64,000 bases of DNA from Dethiosulfatarculus sandiegensis (GTDB lineage: Bacteria > Desulfobacterota > Desulfarculia > Desulfarculales > Desulfarculaceae), in assembly GCF_000931935.2 (NCBI RefSeq), contig NZ_AZAC01000034.1, positions 1 through 64,000 of the forward strand, written 5' to 3'. Shown here one piece after another: positions 1 to 8,993 of the stretch. A model generated the notes under the pieces. That model was not told the DNA's origin, ran no database searches, and was given only the letters and a program-made list of their open reading frames with translations. The position numbers were made by a program, and so were the translations under genes. How positions within the stretch are numbered: position 1 is the first letter of the stretch; each line of letters opens with the position of its first letter.

Positions 1-227
1 CGATAGGCCGTACCAGGACTGTAACAAGAGAGCCTTGAACATGCCAAGAGCAGGATAAGCGGGATTACCCACCGCATTGTGGCGGTGGCCAAGATTTTTT
101 TCAAAAATTCTTCTATTGGCTGCCAATCGATAATTTTGTCTATTTTGTCCGCCGTCTTTTCCCGGCGTTTGCGCCTGATTGCCGCATGATCCGCGAAACC
201 GCCCTTGTGATCGAACCTTGTAGCCAT
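1..227 (-). CDS. IS5-type transposase, N-terminal part, two frames
   Basis: This is the start of a DDE transposase that runs off the left edge of the window. From ATG at 227-225 the frame gives a basic N-terminus (MATRFDHKGGF) and an IDWQPIEEFLKK stretch. After an A7 run on the minus strand (101-95) the recognisable IS5 pattern continues only in the -1 frame: NPAYPALGMFKALLLQ followed by SWYGLS, the usual DNA-binding region ahead of the catalytic domain. The original frame stays open to the window edge. A stem-loop sits six bases after the A7 run, so programmed frameshifting is more likely than decay. The catalytic residues lie outside the window. The right end of the element is probably within about 60 bases upstream of the ATG, but no terminal repeat could be identified. 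Confidence 0.75.
   Translation of the reverse strand, partial: MATRFDHKGGFADHAAIRRKRREKTADKIDKIIDWQPIEEFLKKILATATMRWVIPLILLLACSRLSCYSPGTAY
69..101 (-). promoter_or_regulatory. Candidate -1 ribosomal frameshift site (A7 plus stem-loop)
   Basis: On the minus strand an A7 slippery run (101-95) is followed by a 6-nt spacer and a 7-bp GC-rich stem (bases 88-82 with 75-69) closing a 6-nt loop. The switch from the first to the second transposase frame occurs exactly here. Run, spacer and stem spacing match known IS frameshift signals; function is inferred. Confidence 0.6.
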
Positions 228-617
228 TTACACACCCCCCAAAACAGGTTTCAACCACTATATCAAATAGTTAAATCTTTCCAAAGCGAATTGCGCATCC
301 TGATACTGTGCAGCACTCTCTAATCCAACCTCACCGGCATAACGATATGCAGTTAATCCGGATACCCTTCGCCCGTTCAGATCCAGGGCGGTTGTTAGAT
401 CTCCACGCCCAGGGTGATGTATCTCCTCGCACATATCGGAATACTATTTTTTATAGTTTCTTCCCCTTTTCCTCTTAAACAGCCTCCCTTTACCTAATAG
501 GCATCTTCCCGTAACCGCCCGGTAACAGTTGCCTGCTACAGTTTCCTGCAAATTGTGTTTTGTCTTGTTTCGCAAGAATTTCCGAGAAGTTATTTGGTTA
601 TTAAGGAGGACTCCAAA
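228..617. other. Intergenic region, IS edge to ugpB
   Basis: About 390 bases with no convincing gene. It should hold the outer end of the IS element on the left and the promoter of the ugp operon on the right. No sigma-70, sigma-54 or Pho-box match was convincing. The ugpB ribosome-binding site AAGGAGGA lies at 603-610. Confidence 0.5.
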
Positions 618-1937
618 ATGTCTTTGCCCAGGGTTTTGTTTGCTTTTTTTATGAGCCTTTTCATGCTGAACGCCGCTTCAGCCCTGGCTGCCACGGAGAT
701 TCAGTGGTGGCACGCCATGGGCGGCGAGCTGGGTGAGCGGGTAGGCAAAATAGCCGCTGATTTCAACAAATCACAGTCCGAATACAAGGTCAAGGCTGTT
801 TACAAAGGCAACTACACCGAGACCATGACCAGCGCCATTGCGGCCTTCAGGGCCAAGAAACATCCCCACATTGTGCAGGTTTTTGAGGTGGGCACCGCTT
901 CCATGATGGCTGCCAAGGGTGCTGTCAATCCGGTTTACAAACTTATGAAAGAATCCGGTGAACCCTTTGACCAGAACCGCTACCTGGCCGCGGTGGTGGG
1001 TTATTACACAACCGCCGACGGCAAGATGCTCTCCATGCCCTTTAACAGCTCCACCCCGGTGGTTTTTTACAATAAAGACGCCTTTAGAAAAGCCGGTCTG
1101 GATCCTGACAAGCCGCCTAAAACCTGGCCTGAACTGGCCGAGGCCTGCCGCAAAATAGTTAAAAGCAAGGCCTGCAAATATGGTTTCACCACTGGCTGGC
1201 AGTCCTGGGTGCAGCTGGAGAACTTCGGCGCCTGGCACAATGTTCCCATGGCCAGCCGGGCCAACGGCTTCAAGGGGCTTGACACCAAACTCATGATCAA
1301 CAGCCCCTTGCACGTAAAACACATCCAGAACATGGTTGACTGGCAAAAAGAAAACATCTTTAAGTACGGAGGCCGCAGAAGCACCCCGAACCCGCTTTTC
1401 ATAAACGGCGAGGCTGCCATGTTGATGAACTCCTCAGCCTCATACGCCGGAGTCAAGGCCGGGGCCAAGTTTGATTTCGGCGTGGCCATGCTGCCCTATT
1501 ATCCGGATGTTAAGGACGCCCCCCAAAACGGCATTATCGGTGGAGCCACCTTGTGGGTCCTCTCCGGTCATTCCCGGAATGACTACAAAGGCGTGGCCAA
1601 GTTTTTGAACTACCTTTCCCTGCCCGAGGTCCAGGCTTGGTGGCATCAGCAGACCGGTTATGTGCCGATCACCAAAGACGCCTATGACCTGACCAGGGAA
1701 ATGGGCTTTTACCAGAAAAATCCCGGAACAGATATAGCCATCAAGCAGCTTAACCACAAAAAGCCCACAGAGAATTCCAAAGGTCTGCGTCTGGGCAACT
1801 TTGTGCAGATAAGGGACATCATCAACGAGGAGCTGGAAAACGCCTGGAGCGGAAAGAAATCCGCTAAAAAGGCCTTGGACGATGCAGTGGCCCGTGGAAA
1901 CACACTCCTGCGCAAATTTGAGAAATCCGTGAAATAA
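618..1937 (+). CDS. ugpB: sn-glycerol-3-phosphate ABC transporter, binding protein
   Basis: Periplasmic solute-binding protein (439 aa) that captures sn-glycerol-3-phosphate or its diesters for the UgpAEC importer. The chosen ATG follows AAGGAGGA at ideal spacing and starts a clear signal peptide ending near ALA/ATE around residue 24; the open frame extends 63 bases further upstream without a good start. Family hallmarks include QWWHAMGGELGERV, YKGNYTETM, VFEVGTASMMA, PFNSSTPVVFYNKDAF and a C-terminal KGLRLGNFVQIRDIINEELE, closely following enterobacterial UgpB over its full length. It is first of four collinear ugp genes (B-A-E-C). No ugpQ phosphodiesterase gene is present in the window. Confidence 0.95.
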   Translation: MSLPRVLFAFFMSLFMLNAASALAATEIQWWHAMGGELGERVGKIAADFNKSQSEYKVKAVYKGNYTETMTSAIAAFRAKKHPHIVQVFEVGTASMMAAKGAVNPVYKLMKESGEPFDQNRYLAAVVGYYTTADGKMLSMPFNSSTPVVFYNKDAFRKAGLDPDKPPKTWPELAEACRKIVKSKACKYGFTTGWQSWVQLENFGAWHNVPMASRANGFKGLDTKLMINSPLHVKHIQNMVDWQKENIFKYGGRRSTPNPLFINGEAAMLMNSSASYAGVKAGAKFDFGVAMLPYYPDVKDAPQNGIIGGATLWVLSGHSRNDYKGVAKFLNYLSLPEVQAWWHQQTGYVPITKDAYDLTREMGFYQKNPGTDIAIKQLNHKKPTENSKGLRLGNFVQIRDIINEELENAWSGKKSAKKALDDAVARGNTLLRKFEKSVK

Positions 1938-2018
1938 GTTTTTAAACAAGACCGGGCTGTGGGGCAGGGGGCTTGGAGGTCCCTTGCCTGCACACCTCGG
2001 GCAAATCAGGCAATATAA

Positions 2019-2903
2019 ATGCAGTCCAAAAAGGTAGTTTTTGAGAACAGGTTTTTGCCCTATCTGTTGGTGGCTCCGCAAGTAATTGTCACTATGGTAT
2101 TTTTTATCTGGCCTGCCAGTCAGGCCCTTTACCAGTCCATGCTTTTGGAAGACGCTTTTGGGCTTTCTTCCCAATTTGTCTGGTTTGAAAATTTCAGCCG
2201 CCTCTTTGTCGACCCGCTCTATGCCCAGTCCTTTAAGGTAACTCTTATATTCAGCTTTTTTACCATGGCCATAAGCTTGGGCGTCTCCCTTGTTCTGGCG
2301 GGCATGGCCGATAATGCAGTCAAGGGGAGCAAGGCCTACAAGACCCTTTTGATCTGGCCCTATGCCGTGGCCCCGCCCCTGGCCGGGGTGTTGTGGCTTT
2401 TCATGTTCAATCCCTCTTGCGGAGTGGTGGTTTTTTTGCTCAAGACCCTGGGATATGAATGGAACCACGTGCTCGATGGGGGGCAGGCCATGGCCTTGGT
2501 TATTCTGGCCGCTTCCTGGAAACAGGTGTCTTATAACTTTCTTTTCTTTTTGGCCGGGTTGCAGGCCATCCCCCGCTCCCTGATCGAATCCGCAGCCATA
2601 GACGGGGCAGGGCCTTTAAAGCGGTTTTGGAGCATTATTTTTCCATTGTTGTCACCCACCACTTTCTTCTTGGTTGTGGTTAACGTGATATACGCATTTT
2701 TCGACACCTTTGGCATCATCCACTCGATCACCCAGGGAGGGCCCGGAAAGGCCACGGATATTCTGGTCTATAAGGTCTTCAGCGATGGCTTCATCGGCCT
2801 GGACCTTGGCGGCTCGGCTGCCCAGTCGGTGGTTCTGATGGTCATTGTCATCGGGCTTACCGTTATTCAATTTCGCTATGTTGAGCGCAAGGTTAACTAC
2901 TGA
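2019..2903 (+). CDS. ugpA: sn-glycerol-3-phosphate ABC transporter, permease UgpA
   Basis: Inner-membrane permease subunit (294 aa) that pairs with UgpE to form the translocation channel. About six hydrophobic segments are visible, beginning with LPYLLVAPQVIVTMVFFIWP. The MalF-type cytoplasmic loop that contacts the ATPase (EAA motif) is seen as ESAAIDGAGPLKRFWSIIFP. The C-terminus FRYVERKVNY matches UgpA. The gene lies 81 bases after ugpB and 15 bases before ugpE. The ATG at 2019 lacks a strong Shine-Dalgarno, which may lower expression relative to the binding protein. Confidence 0.95.
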   Translation: MQSKKVVFENRFLPYLLVAPQVIVTMVFFIWPASQALYQSMLLEDAFGLSSQFVWFENFSRLFVDPLYAQSFKVTLIFSFFTMAISLGVSLVLAGMADNAVKGSKAYKTLLIWPYAVAPPLAGVLWLFMFNPSCGVVVFLLKTLGYEWNHVLDGGQAMALVILAASWKQVSYNFLFFLAGLQAIPRSLIESAAIDGAGPLKRFWSIIFPLLSPTTFFLVVVNVIYAFFDTFGIIHSITQGGPGKATDILVYKVFSDGFIGLDLGGSAAQSVVLMVIVIGLTVIQFRYVERKVNY

Positions 2904-2918
2904 GAGGAGTGTGCCGTA

Positions 2919-3764
2919 ATGGTGGAGAATCGCCCCTGGCGCACCTTTTTCACCCATCTGGTCTTGATCATGGGGGTGAGCGTTATTGTTTTTCCCCTGG
3001 TTGTAGCCCTGCTTGCCGCCAGTCATGAAAACACAGAACTTATCGGCGGCATCCCCCTTTGGTTTGGGGGAGAGCTTCTGGCCAATTTCAAAACCGCCCT
3101 GAGCCGGGGCCTTCAGGCCTCGGGCGGGCAGGCGGTTGCCCCCATGATGCTGAACAGCCTTTACATGGCCCTGGGCATTGCCTGCGGCAAGATCATGATC
3201 TCCCTCACAGCCGCCTATGCGGTGGTTTATTTTCGATTCCCCTTACGGGGGCTTTTTTTCTGGATGATTTTTATGACCCTTATGTTGCCGGTTGAGGTGC
3301 GCATCCTGCCCACTTTTCAGGTGGTGGCGGATTTGGGCATGCTGAACAGCCAGGCGGGGCTGATTGTGCCCCTCATCGCCAGCGCCACAGCCACCTTTTT
3401 ATTCCGGCAGTTTTTCCTGACCATCCCGGATGAGCTTATGGAAGCGGCCCGCATAGACGGGGCAGGTGCGCTGAAGTTTTTTTGGGATGTGGTTCTGCCC
3501 CTTTCCCGCACCAATATCGCCGCCTTGTTTGTGATTCTTTTTATCTACGGCTGGAATCAATATTTGTGGCCTCTTTTGATCACCACTGAGGAAGAGATGT
3601 ACACCGTGGTCATGGGGATACAGCGCATGGTCTATGTGGCCGACACTGTAGCCCAATGGAACATCATCATGGCCACGGCCCTTTTGGCCATGCTGCCGCC
3701 GATGCTGGTGGTGATAGCCATGCAGCGGCTTTTTGTCAAAGGCCTGATTGAAACGGAAAAATAA
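2919..3764 (+). CDS. ugpE: sn-glycerol-3-phosphate ABC transporter, permease UgpE
   Basis: Second membrane subunit (281 aa), MalG-like partner of UgpA. It begins MVENRPWRTFFTHL as in UgpE proteins, has six hydrophobic segments, and carries the EAA loop as EAARIDGAGALKFFWDVVLP. The start at 2919 is preceded by GAGAGGAGTG. The 15-base gap from ugpA indicates the same transcript. The C-terminal RLFVKGLIETEK also matches the family. Confidence 0.95.
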   Translation: MVENRPWRTFFTHLVLIMGVSVIVFPLVVALLAASHENTELIGGIPLWFGGELLANFKTALSRGLQASGGQAVAPMMLNSLYMALGIACGKIMISLTAAYAVVYFRFPLRGLFFWMIFMTLMLPVEVRILPTFQVVADLGMLNSQAGLIVPLIASATATFLFRQFFLTIPDELMEAARIDGAGALKFFWDVVLPLSRTNIAALFVILFIYGWNQYLWPLLITTEEEMYTVVMGIQRMVYVADTVAQWNIIMATALLAMLPPMLVVIAMQRLFVKGLIETEK

Positions 3765-3800
3765 TCTGATTCCTTTGGGAATCGGGTTGGGAGAATATCC

Positions 3801-4907
3801 ATGGCGCAAGTTGTCTTGCGGAATCTGAGAAAGAATTTTGGCGATACTGAAGTGTTAAAGGGCATCAACGCCACTATTGCCGATGGCGAGTTCCTGGTGG
3901 TGGTGGGGCCTTCGGGCTGCGGCAAATCCACTGTACTGCGCTTGGTGGCCGGGCTTGAAAGGATCACGGAAGGGGAAGTCCATATAGGTGATAAGCTGGT
4001 GAACCGGCTTGAGCCCAAGGACCGGGACGTGGCCATGGTCTTTCAGAACTACGCCCTTTATCCCCATATGAGCGTTTACAAGAATATCGCCTATGGTTTA
4101 AAGGTGAGAGGCATAGCCAAGCGGGAAATATCCCAAAGGGTGGACCAGGCCGCTTCTCTTTTGGGGCTGAGCCCATTTTTGGGGCGAAAACCCAACCAGC
4201 TCTCAGGCGGCCAGCGCCAACGGGTGGCCATGGGCAGGGCTATAGTAAGAAAACCCAGAGTTTTTTTGTTTGACGAGCCCCTTTCCAACCTGGATGCAAA
4301 ATTGCGCACTCAGATGAGGGTTAATCTCAAAAGGCTGCATCAAAACCTTAAGACCACCTCTATTTATGTCACCCATGATCAGGTGGAGGCCATGACCCTG
4401 GCCGATCGCATCCTTTTGATCAAAGACGGCCAGGTGGAGCAACTCGGCACGCCGGAAGAGATTTACAAAAATCCTGCCACCGTGTTTGCGGCCCGCTTTA
4501 TGGGCTCGCCCGCCATGAACCTGTTGAGCGGATCTTTGCTGCCCAAGGGGGCGGGCCTTTTGCTCACGGACGGGACCAGGCTTAAGCTTAACGGGGCCAG
4601 GCCCGGAGATTACCAGGGTGAGGTCATGGTGGGCATCAGGCCCGAATTTATCAGCCTGGAACAGCCCGGCCAGGAGCCTGAACCGGGCCTGTGCAGCCTG
4701 AAGGCCAGGGTTGAACTTTTAGAACCCCTGGGTTCTGAAAATCTGGTTCACTGTGACTTAGGGGCCGGTGAAGAGGAAAAACTGGTTTTGCGTTTGCCCG
4801 GAGAGCTGCGGGCCCAAGAGGGCGGAGTGGTGAAGTTGAGATTTTCCCAGCAGGATTTGCATTTTTTTGAAGCCGGGACCCAAAAGCGAATATCAACCGA
4901 TCATTAA
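3801..4907 (+). CDS. ugpC: sn-glycerol-3-phosphate ABC transporter, ATPase UgpC
   Basis: Cytoplasmic ATPase (368 aa) that powers the Ugp importer. Walker A is GPSGCGKST (residues 36-44), the Q-loop is VFQNYALYPHM, the signature is LSGGQRQRVAMGRA, and Walker B is VFLFDEPLSNLD followed by the H-loop THDQ. A C-terminal MalK-type TOBE/regulatory region follows (about residues 235-360, with VGIRPEF). It is last in ugpBAEC and is closed by a strong terminator. Other MalK-like ATPases look alike, so the name rests mainly on the operon. Confidence 0.93.
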   Translation: MAQVVLRNLRKNFGDTEVLKGINATIADGEFLVVVGPSGCGKSTVLRLVAGLERITEGEVHIGDKLVNRLEPKDRDVAMVFQNYALYPHMSVYKNIAYGLKVRGIAKREISQRVDQAASLLGLSPFLGRKPNQLSGGQRQRVAMGRAIVRKPRVFLFDEPLSNLDAKLRTQMRVNLKRLHQNLKTTSIYVTHDQVEAMTLADRILLIKDGQVEQLGTPEEIYKNPATVFAARFMGSPAMNLLSGSLLPKGAGLLLTDGTRLKLNGARPGDYQGEVMVGIRPEFISLEQPGQEPEPGLCSLKARVELLEPLGSENLVHCDLGAGEEEKLVLRLPGELRAQEGGVVKLRFSQQDLHFFEAGTQKRISTDH

Positions 4908-4961
4908 CAGAGGTTTTTTATTTGAAGATGGCTTTGGGCCGTTTCTGTGGCAGCCCATGTA

Positions 4962-5004
4962 AAAGGGCCGCGGCGAAAAGTACATACGCCGCGGTCCTTT
5001 TTCC
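4962..5004 (+). terminator. Terminator of ugpBAEC
   Basis: GGGCCGCGGCG pairs with CGCCGCGGTCC (one G-T pair) around an 11-nt loop, followed by a T run. It lies 55 bases after ugpC and faces the convergent chemoreceptor gene. Confidence 0.85.
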
Positions 5005-5061
5005 CTTGTTGGAAGACTGTTTTAAATCACCGAGCCATACCGGGTAGCTATTTCTCCCTTA

Positions 5062-6852
5062 TCAGGCCCCATGAGTGAGCAGTCTGGCCGTAACCGGCTT
5101 GTTCAGGGATGTACGGACAGGGAGCTCGTCTGCCCGGTCCTTCATGCCGTGGATAACCTGCCCCAGATTTTCCACCACTTGCGCCACTTCCCTGGCCTGG
5201 TTGTGGAGTTCTTCGCTGGCCGCGGCCGACTCTTCGGCAAAGCTGGACTGGTTCTGAATTGTGTCATCAACCTGGCGCATGCTTTGGTTCAGGTGCTTGA
5301 CTTCCCTGGTCTGTTCCTGGTTGGCCTCAGCGATTTCAGACATCAAGACCGCCGACTTGCCCGCCATGTCGGTGAGTTTGGCAAACCCTTGGCTGGTAGT
5401 TCTCACCAGGTTTGTATTGACCTTGATCCTCTCCAGGTTGGCCTGTATCAGGGCTCCGGTCTCCTGGGCCGCCTTGGCTGTGTTGGCCGCTAAGGAACCC
5501 ACTTCCTCGGCCACCACTGAAAAACCCCGGCCCGCTTCTCCGGCCCTGGCTGCCTCAACGGCTGCGTTCAGGGATAATAGATTGGTTTTAAAGGCTATTT
5601 CTTCGATTGTCCTTACAATGCCCGCCATCTCGCCACTGGCTTCCTGCAACTGGTCCATGCCCTGATCCAGGTTCTGCATGGCCTCTCCCGCCTCTTCGGT
5701 CAGGACTTGGGTTTCCTTGGAAAAGTCTCGGGCCGTGGCTGTGGACAGGTTGTTTTTTTCTATCTGTTGGGAAATGCTTTCCAGCACCAGGCTGAAGTCC
5801 TGCACAGTCTCCGCCTGGGTGGACGCCCCCTGGGCCAGGCTCTGGCCGGTGGCTGCCACTTGACTGGCCGCGGTGCTCACTTCAGCGGAACTGACCTCCA
5901 GGGTTGTCAGCTCCCTTACCACCGGTTTGGTAATTGATACGCCAAGCCAGAGGGTGAGGAAAAGCCCCAGCAGGATGACGATTCCCCCGATCATAAGGCT
6001 TTTGTTGCGAACAACCTTGGCCATTGCAAAGAGTGTCTCCGTATCCGCTGTGGCCACCACCCTCCAGTTCAAAAGCGGGGCGGTGCAGAAGGCCGCTATT
6101 TTTTCAATTCCCTGATAGTCGTAGAGATGCACCCCATGTTGTTGACGCAGGATTTGGCGTCCAAAATCAGTCTCTGCCACCTGGTTGTTCAATACCAGGG
6201 ACTGATCCGGGTGGCTTACGATTCTACCGCTATCGTCCAAAACATAAAGATAGCCCGCGCCGCCCGTATCCAAGGGAGTGATGAGTTGATCGGTGACTTT
6301 TTGCAGATCTATTATGCCGACCAGAACCCCCGCCACACTGGAGCCTTCTTTAATCGGAACTGCCACGGTTATTATGGGATGCCCGCTTACCCTGCTTTTC
6401 AGCACCGGTGAGACAGCAGGGTTGCCTGCCAGGGCCTTTTGAAAGTAAGGCCTGTCTTGAATATTGAGCCTGACCTCCCGGTCGCCGTCACTGGTTGCCA
6501 GGTACTCACCGTTTTTGTTTACCAGGGCCAGGCGCTCATAGAGATTGCGTTTTTCGCCAAAGGAAACCAGTGTATCATCGGCCTGGGCAAGGTTTTTGCC
6601 TTGGTAACTTAAAACCCCTTGTTTCAGTTCGGGAAGCCCGCTAAGTCCGTTAAGCTCCCAGATTTTGTCCTGGCACCAGACTCCCAGATTGTGCGCTGCG
6701 GCAGAACTGATGCCTTTGATTTTCTGGGTTATGCTTTGCTCCAATATTATTGACGAACTGCGGTATGAGAAGAAGGTCGCAAACCCCATACTCAAAACAA
6801 TAAGTGTTACTATCGGTAATATGATTTTGAGCTTCAGGTTCAGTTTTTTCAT
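5062..6852 (-). CDS. Methyl-accepting chemotaxis protein, Cache sensor
   Basis: Membrane chemoreceptor (596 aa) that signals to CheA/CheW. TM1 spans about residues 9-31; a periplasmic dCache-like sensor follows (about 35-280, with NLYERLALVNKNGEYLATSD and HPIITVAVPI); TM2 is at about 287-308. The region after TM2 (SITKPVVREL) keeps only a remnant of a HAMP domain before the long cytoplasmic coiled coil. The conserved hairpin tip appears as IAFKTNLLSLNAAVEAARAG. No C-terminal CheR-tethering pentapeptide is seen. GGGAG precedes the ATG at a suitable distance. Its ligand is unknown; the nearby importer and amino-acid dehydrogenase are only suggestive. Confidence 0.93.
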   Translation of the reverse strand: MKKLNLKLKIILPIVTLIVLSMGFATFFSYRSSSIILEQSITQKIKGISSAAAHNLGVWCQDKIWELNGLSGLPELKQGVLSYQGKNLAQADDTLVSFGEKRNLYERLALVNKNGEYLATSDGDREVRLNIQDRPYFQKALAGNPAVSPVLKSRVSGHPIITVAVPIKEGSSVAGVLVGIIDLQKVTDQLITPLDTGGAGYLYVLDDSGRIVSHPDQSLVLNNQVAETDFGRQILRQQHGVHLYDYQGIEKIAAFCTAPLLNWRVVATADTETLFAMAKVVRNKSLMIGGIVILLGLFLTLWLGVSITKPVVRELTTLEVSSAEVSTAASQVAATGQSLAQGASTQAETVQDFSLVLESISQQIEKNNLSTATARDFSKETQVLTEEAGEAMQNLDQGMDQLQEASGEMAGIVRTIEEIAFKTNLLSLNAAVEAARAGEAGRGFSVVAEEVGSLAANTAKAAQETGALIQANLERIKVNTNLVRTTSQGFAKLTDMAGKSAVLMSEIAEANQEQTREVKHLNQSMRQVDDTIQNQSSFAEESAAASEELHNQAREVAQVVENLGQVIHGMKDRADELPVRTSLNKPVTARLLTHGA

Positions 6853-7546
6853 CTACTAATCTCCCTATATTTAGGAATACAGAACAAAGTAAGGCGAGGA
6901 TGAGATATTTGCAAGATACAGGAAAATCTCTAATGCGTCAGTCTGATTTTGAACCCGGAAAGTTACTAGTCTTCTACCAGAGAGTTCTATTTTTGGATTT
7001 TTCATTTCAGTGACAGTTATCGTGAAAATTGTTAACCATATAAGATCACATTGTAAATTTTCATGTGGCGGCGAGGACTTTTTAATTGTCCGCTTTTTTT
7101 ATTTTTTGCACATTAAATAAAATTTTAATTAGCTGACAATCTAAATCCCGGATGAGCAGGGTGAAGGCTTGGGACGGACTGTCTGGGAGACGACCCATTT
7201 TAATAAAACCTAAGAGCAAGGCTTCATGGGTTGGGTGGTAAAGGGACCTAAATTTTTGTCAAATTCGAAACGGGGGTGTAGTATCGCCTTTGAATATGGT
7301 TCAAGTTTGAACCTGGAGGATGTCATAAATTCCATTTTGGGTTTTTGTATTTTTGAAGTTACCCACGGTCTGCTTAGGTAACTTTTCAAAATTACGTAAG
7401 TTTTCAGCCTAGGTGGTTTGGACGGCCGTTCCTGTAATGCCAGGGGTATTCATGATGGCCTAACTTTGTTCAAATGGCTTTTCACACGCTGCCTCCAGGT
7501 CTTCAAACTTTGGTTTTTATCTCCTAAATAAACGGCAATTCCCGAT
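6853..7546. other. 694-base intergenic region with inverted repeat
   Basis: No gene is supported here. It separates the divergent chemoreceptor and dehydrogenase genes. An inverted repeat GGTTCAA-GT-TTGAACC (7298-7313) could be an operator. A weak -24/-12-like element (TGGC at 7475-7478, GC at 7488-7489, correct N10 spacing but poor -12 box) lies 57 bases before the dehydrogenase start. The middle part could form RNA structure, but no known riboswitch motif was recognised. Confidence 0.4.
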
Positions 7547-8704
7547 ATGCTGCCCAAAAGCGCTGATATTGTCATAATTGGCGGAGGTGTAATCGGCGCC
7601 TCCATTGCCTATCAACTTGCAGTAAGGGGCCTGAAACCCCTTTTGCTGGAAGCCGGCCAATTGGCCCACGGGTCCTCCGGAGCCTGCGACGGCATGGTTC
7701 TCCTGCAATCCAAAAAACCTGGAATCCACCTTGAATTGGCGATTGAAAGCATGAAGATGTACCAGAATCTGGCAGGTGAGCTTGGTTTTGATGTGGCTTA
7801 TCGTCAAACCGGTGGCATGCTGGTTATGGAGACCGAGGCCGAGGTTCACGCCATGGAAAAACTGGTGCAGAACCTGGTGGAGAACGGTCTGGATGCCGAA
7901 TTGGCCGGAACCGCCCGTGCCCTGGAAAAGGAACCCAATCTTTCTCCAGCCATAACCGGGGCCAGCTTTTGCAGCCAAGACGGGCTGGTGAACCCCATTC
8001 GCCTGACACACGGTTTCATGCATGGGGCCAAGAAAAACGGAGCCTTGTTTTTCACTGGTGCTGAAGTCACCGGTTTTGAGGTCGCTTCAAATAAGATCAA
8101 GGCCGTCAAGACCAGTCTGGGAAGGGTTGAGACCGGGTTGGTGATCAACGCGGCCGGGGCCAGGGCGGCTCAAGTGGCTTTAATGGCCGGGATCAGCCTG
8201 CCGATCAAGCCCCGCAAGGGAGAGCTGATCGTTACCGAGCCGGTTGCGCCCTTGATCCACCGGGGGTTTCTTTCCGCCAAATATGTGGCCGCCAAGTTTG
8301 ATCCTTCCCTGGCCGCCAAGGGAGGGCAGGGCGTCTCCATGGAACAGACCGAGGAAGGAAATCTGCTTATCGGTTCCACCAGGGAGTTTGTGGGGTTTGA
8401 CCGCAGGACCACCTTGGAGTCGTTTCGCAGAATCGCGGCCAATGCCTGCCGCCTGGTCCCGGCCTTGCGCCAGGTTAAGGCCATACGCACCTTTGCCGGA
8501 TTCAGGCCCTACACTCCGGACGGCCTTCCCGCACTGGGGCCGGCGCCCAACCTTTCCGGTTTGATAATGGCCGCCGGGCACGAGGGCGACGGCATCGCCC
8601 TGGCCCCGGTGACCGGCCGCCTGGTGGCTGAATATGTGTACACGGGTCAAATCAACCGGATTATGGAACAGTGTGATCCGGCACGGTTTTCTGAACAGGA
8701 TTGA
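7547..8704 (+). CDS. FAD-dependent amino-acid dehydrogenase, HcnC/DadA-like subunit
   Basis: Flavoprotein (385 aa) of the glycine oxidase/DadA family, expected to oxidise an amine such as glycine, proline, hydroxyproline or an opine. The N-terminal FAD-binding motif is IIGGGVIGASIAYQLA (about residues 11-26). The C-terminal FAD contact appears as FAGFRPYTPDGLPALGP and GHEGDGIALAPVTGR. It is first of three tightly packed genes whose products match the HcnC, HcnA and HcnB subunits of hydrogen cyanide synthase and of opine/hydroxyproline dehydrogenases; the order here is C-A-B. The substrate cannot be read from sequence. The start codon lacks a strong Shine-Dalgarno. Confidence 0.85.
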   Translation: MLPKSADIVIIGGGVIGASIAYQLAVRGLKPLLLEAGQLAHGSSGACDGMVLLQSKKPGIHLELAIESMKMYQNLAGELGFDVAYRQTGGMLVMETEAEVHAMEKLVQNLVENGLDAELAGTARALEKEPNLSPAITGASFCSQDGLVNPIRLTHGFMHGAKKNGALFFTGAEVTGFEVASNKIKAVKTSLGRVETGLVINAAGARAAQVALMAGISLPIKPRKGELIVTEPVAPLIHRGFLSAKYVAAKFDPSLAAKGGQGVSMEQTEEGNLLIGSTREFVGFDRRTTLESFRRIAANACRLVPALRQVKAIRTFAGFRPYTPDGLPALGPAPNLSGLIMAAGHEGDGIALAPVTGRLVAEYVYTGQINRIMEQCDPARFSEQD

Positions 8705-8708
8705 TTAA

Positions 8709-8993
8709 ATGGAAGCGGTAAGCCTTATCCCCGGTTCGTTGGCCGGGAAAATTGAGTTCACGGCAAACGGAAAGACCCTGACAGGTTATGAGGGCCAGAG
8801 TGTGGCGGCCGCCTTGTGGGCCAATGGCATAATAAGCCTTGGAACCAGCAAGAAAAAATCTCGGAAAAGGGGATGCCTCTGCGGCATGGGGGTGTGTTAC
8901 GGCTGTCTGGTGACCATAAACGGCCAACCCAGGCAACGGGCCTGCATGACTCAGCTTGAACCGGGTATGGAGATAATCACCGATGAAAACTGA
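8709..8993 (+). CDS. [2Fe-2S] ferredoxin-like subunit, HcnA-like
   Basis: Small iron-sulfur protein (94 aa) that probably passes electrons between the two flavoprotein subunits. The cysteine cluster CLCGMGVCYGC plus a later Cys in RACM fits a plant-type [2Fe-2S] site (C-x4-C-x2-C-xn-C). It begins 5 bases after the HcnC-like gene and its last 11 bases overlap the HcnB-like gene, which implies translational coupling and a fixed complex. The length matches HcnA-type gamma subunits. Confidence 0.85.
   Translation: MEAVSLIPGSLAGKIEFTANGKTLTGYEGQSVAAALWANGIISLGTSKKKSRKRGCLCGMGVCYGCLVTINGQPRQRACMTQLEPGMEIITDEN

Noticed and set aside
1440..2468. 342-codon minus-strand frame across ugpB and ugpA
   Set aside because: It spans two well-supported genes and their spacer on the opposite strand, with no protein family match.
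7141..7330. Glycine riboswitch ahead of the glycine-oxidase-like operon
   Set aside because: The idea fits the gene, but the conserved CCGAAGG and CTCTCAGG-type elements are absent.
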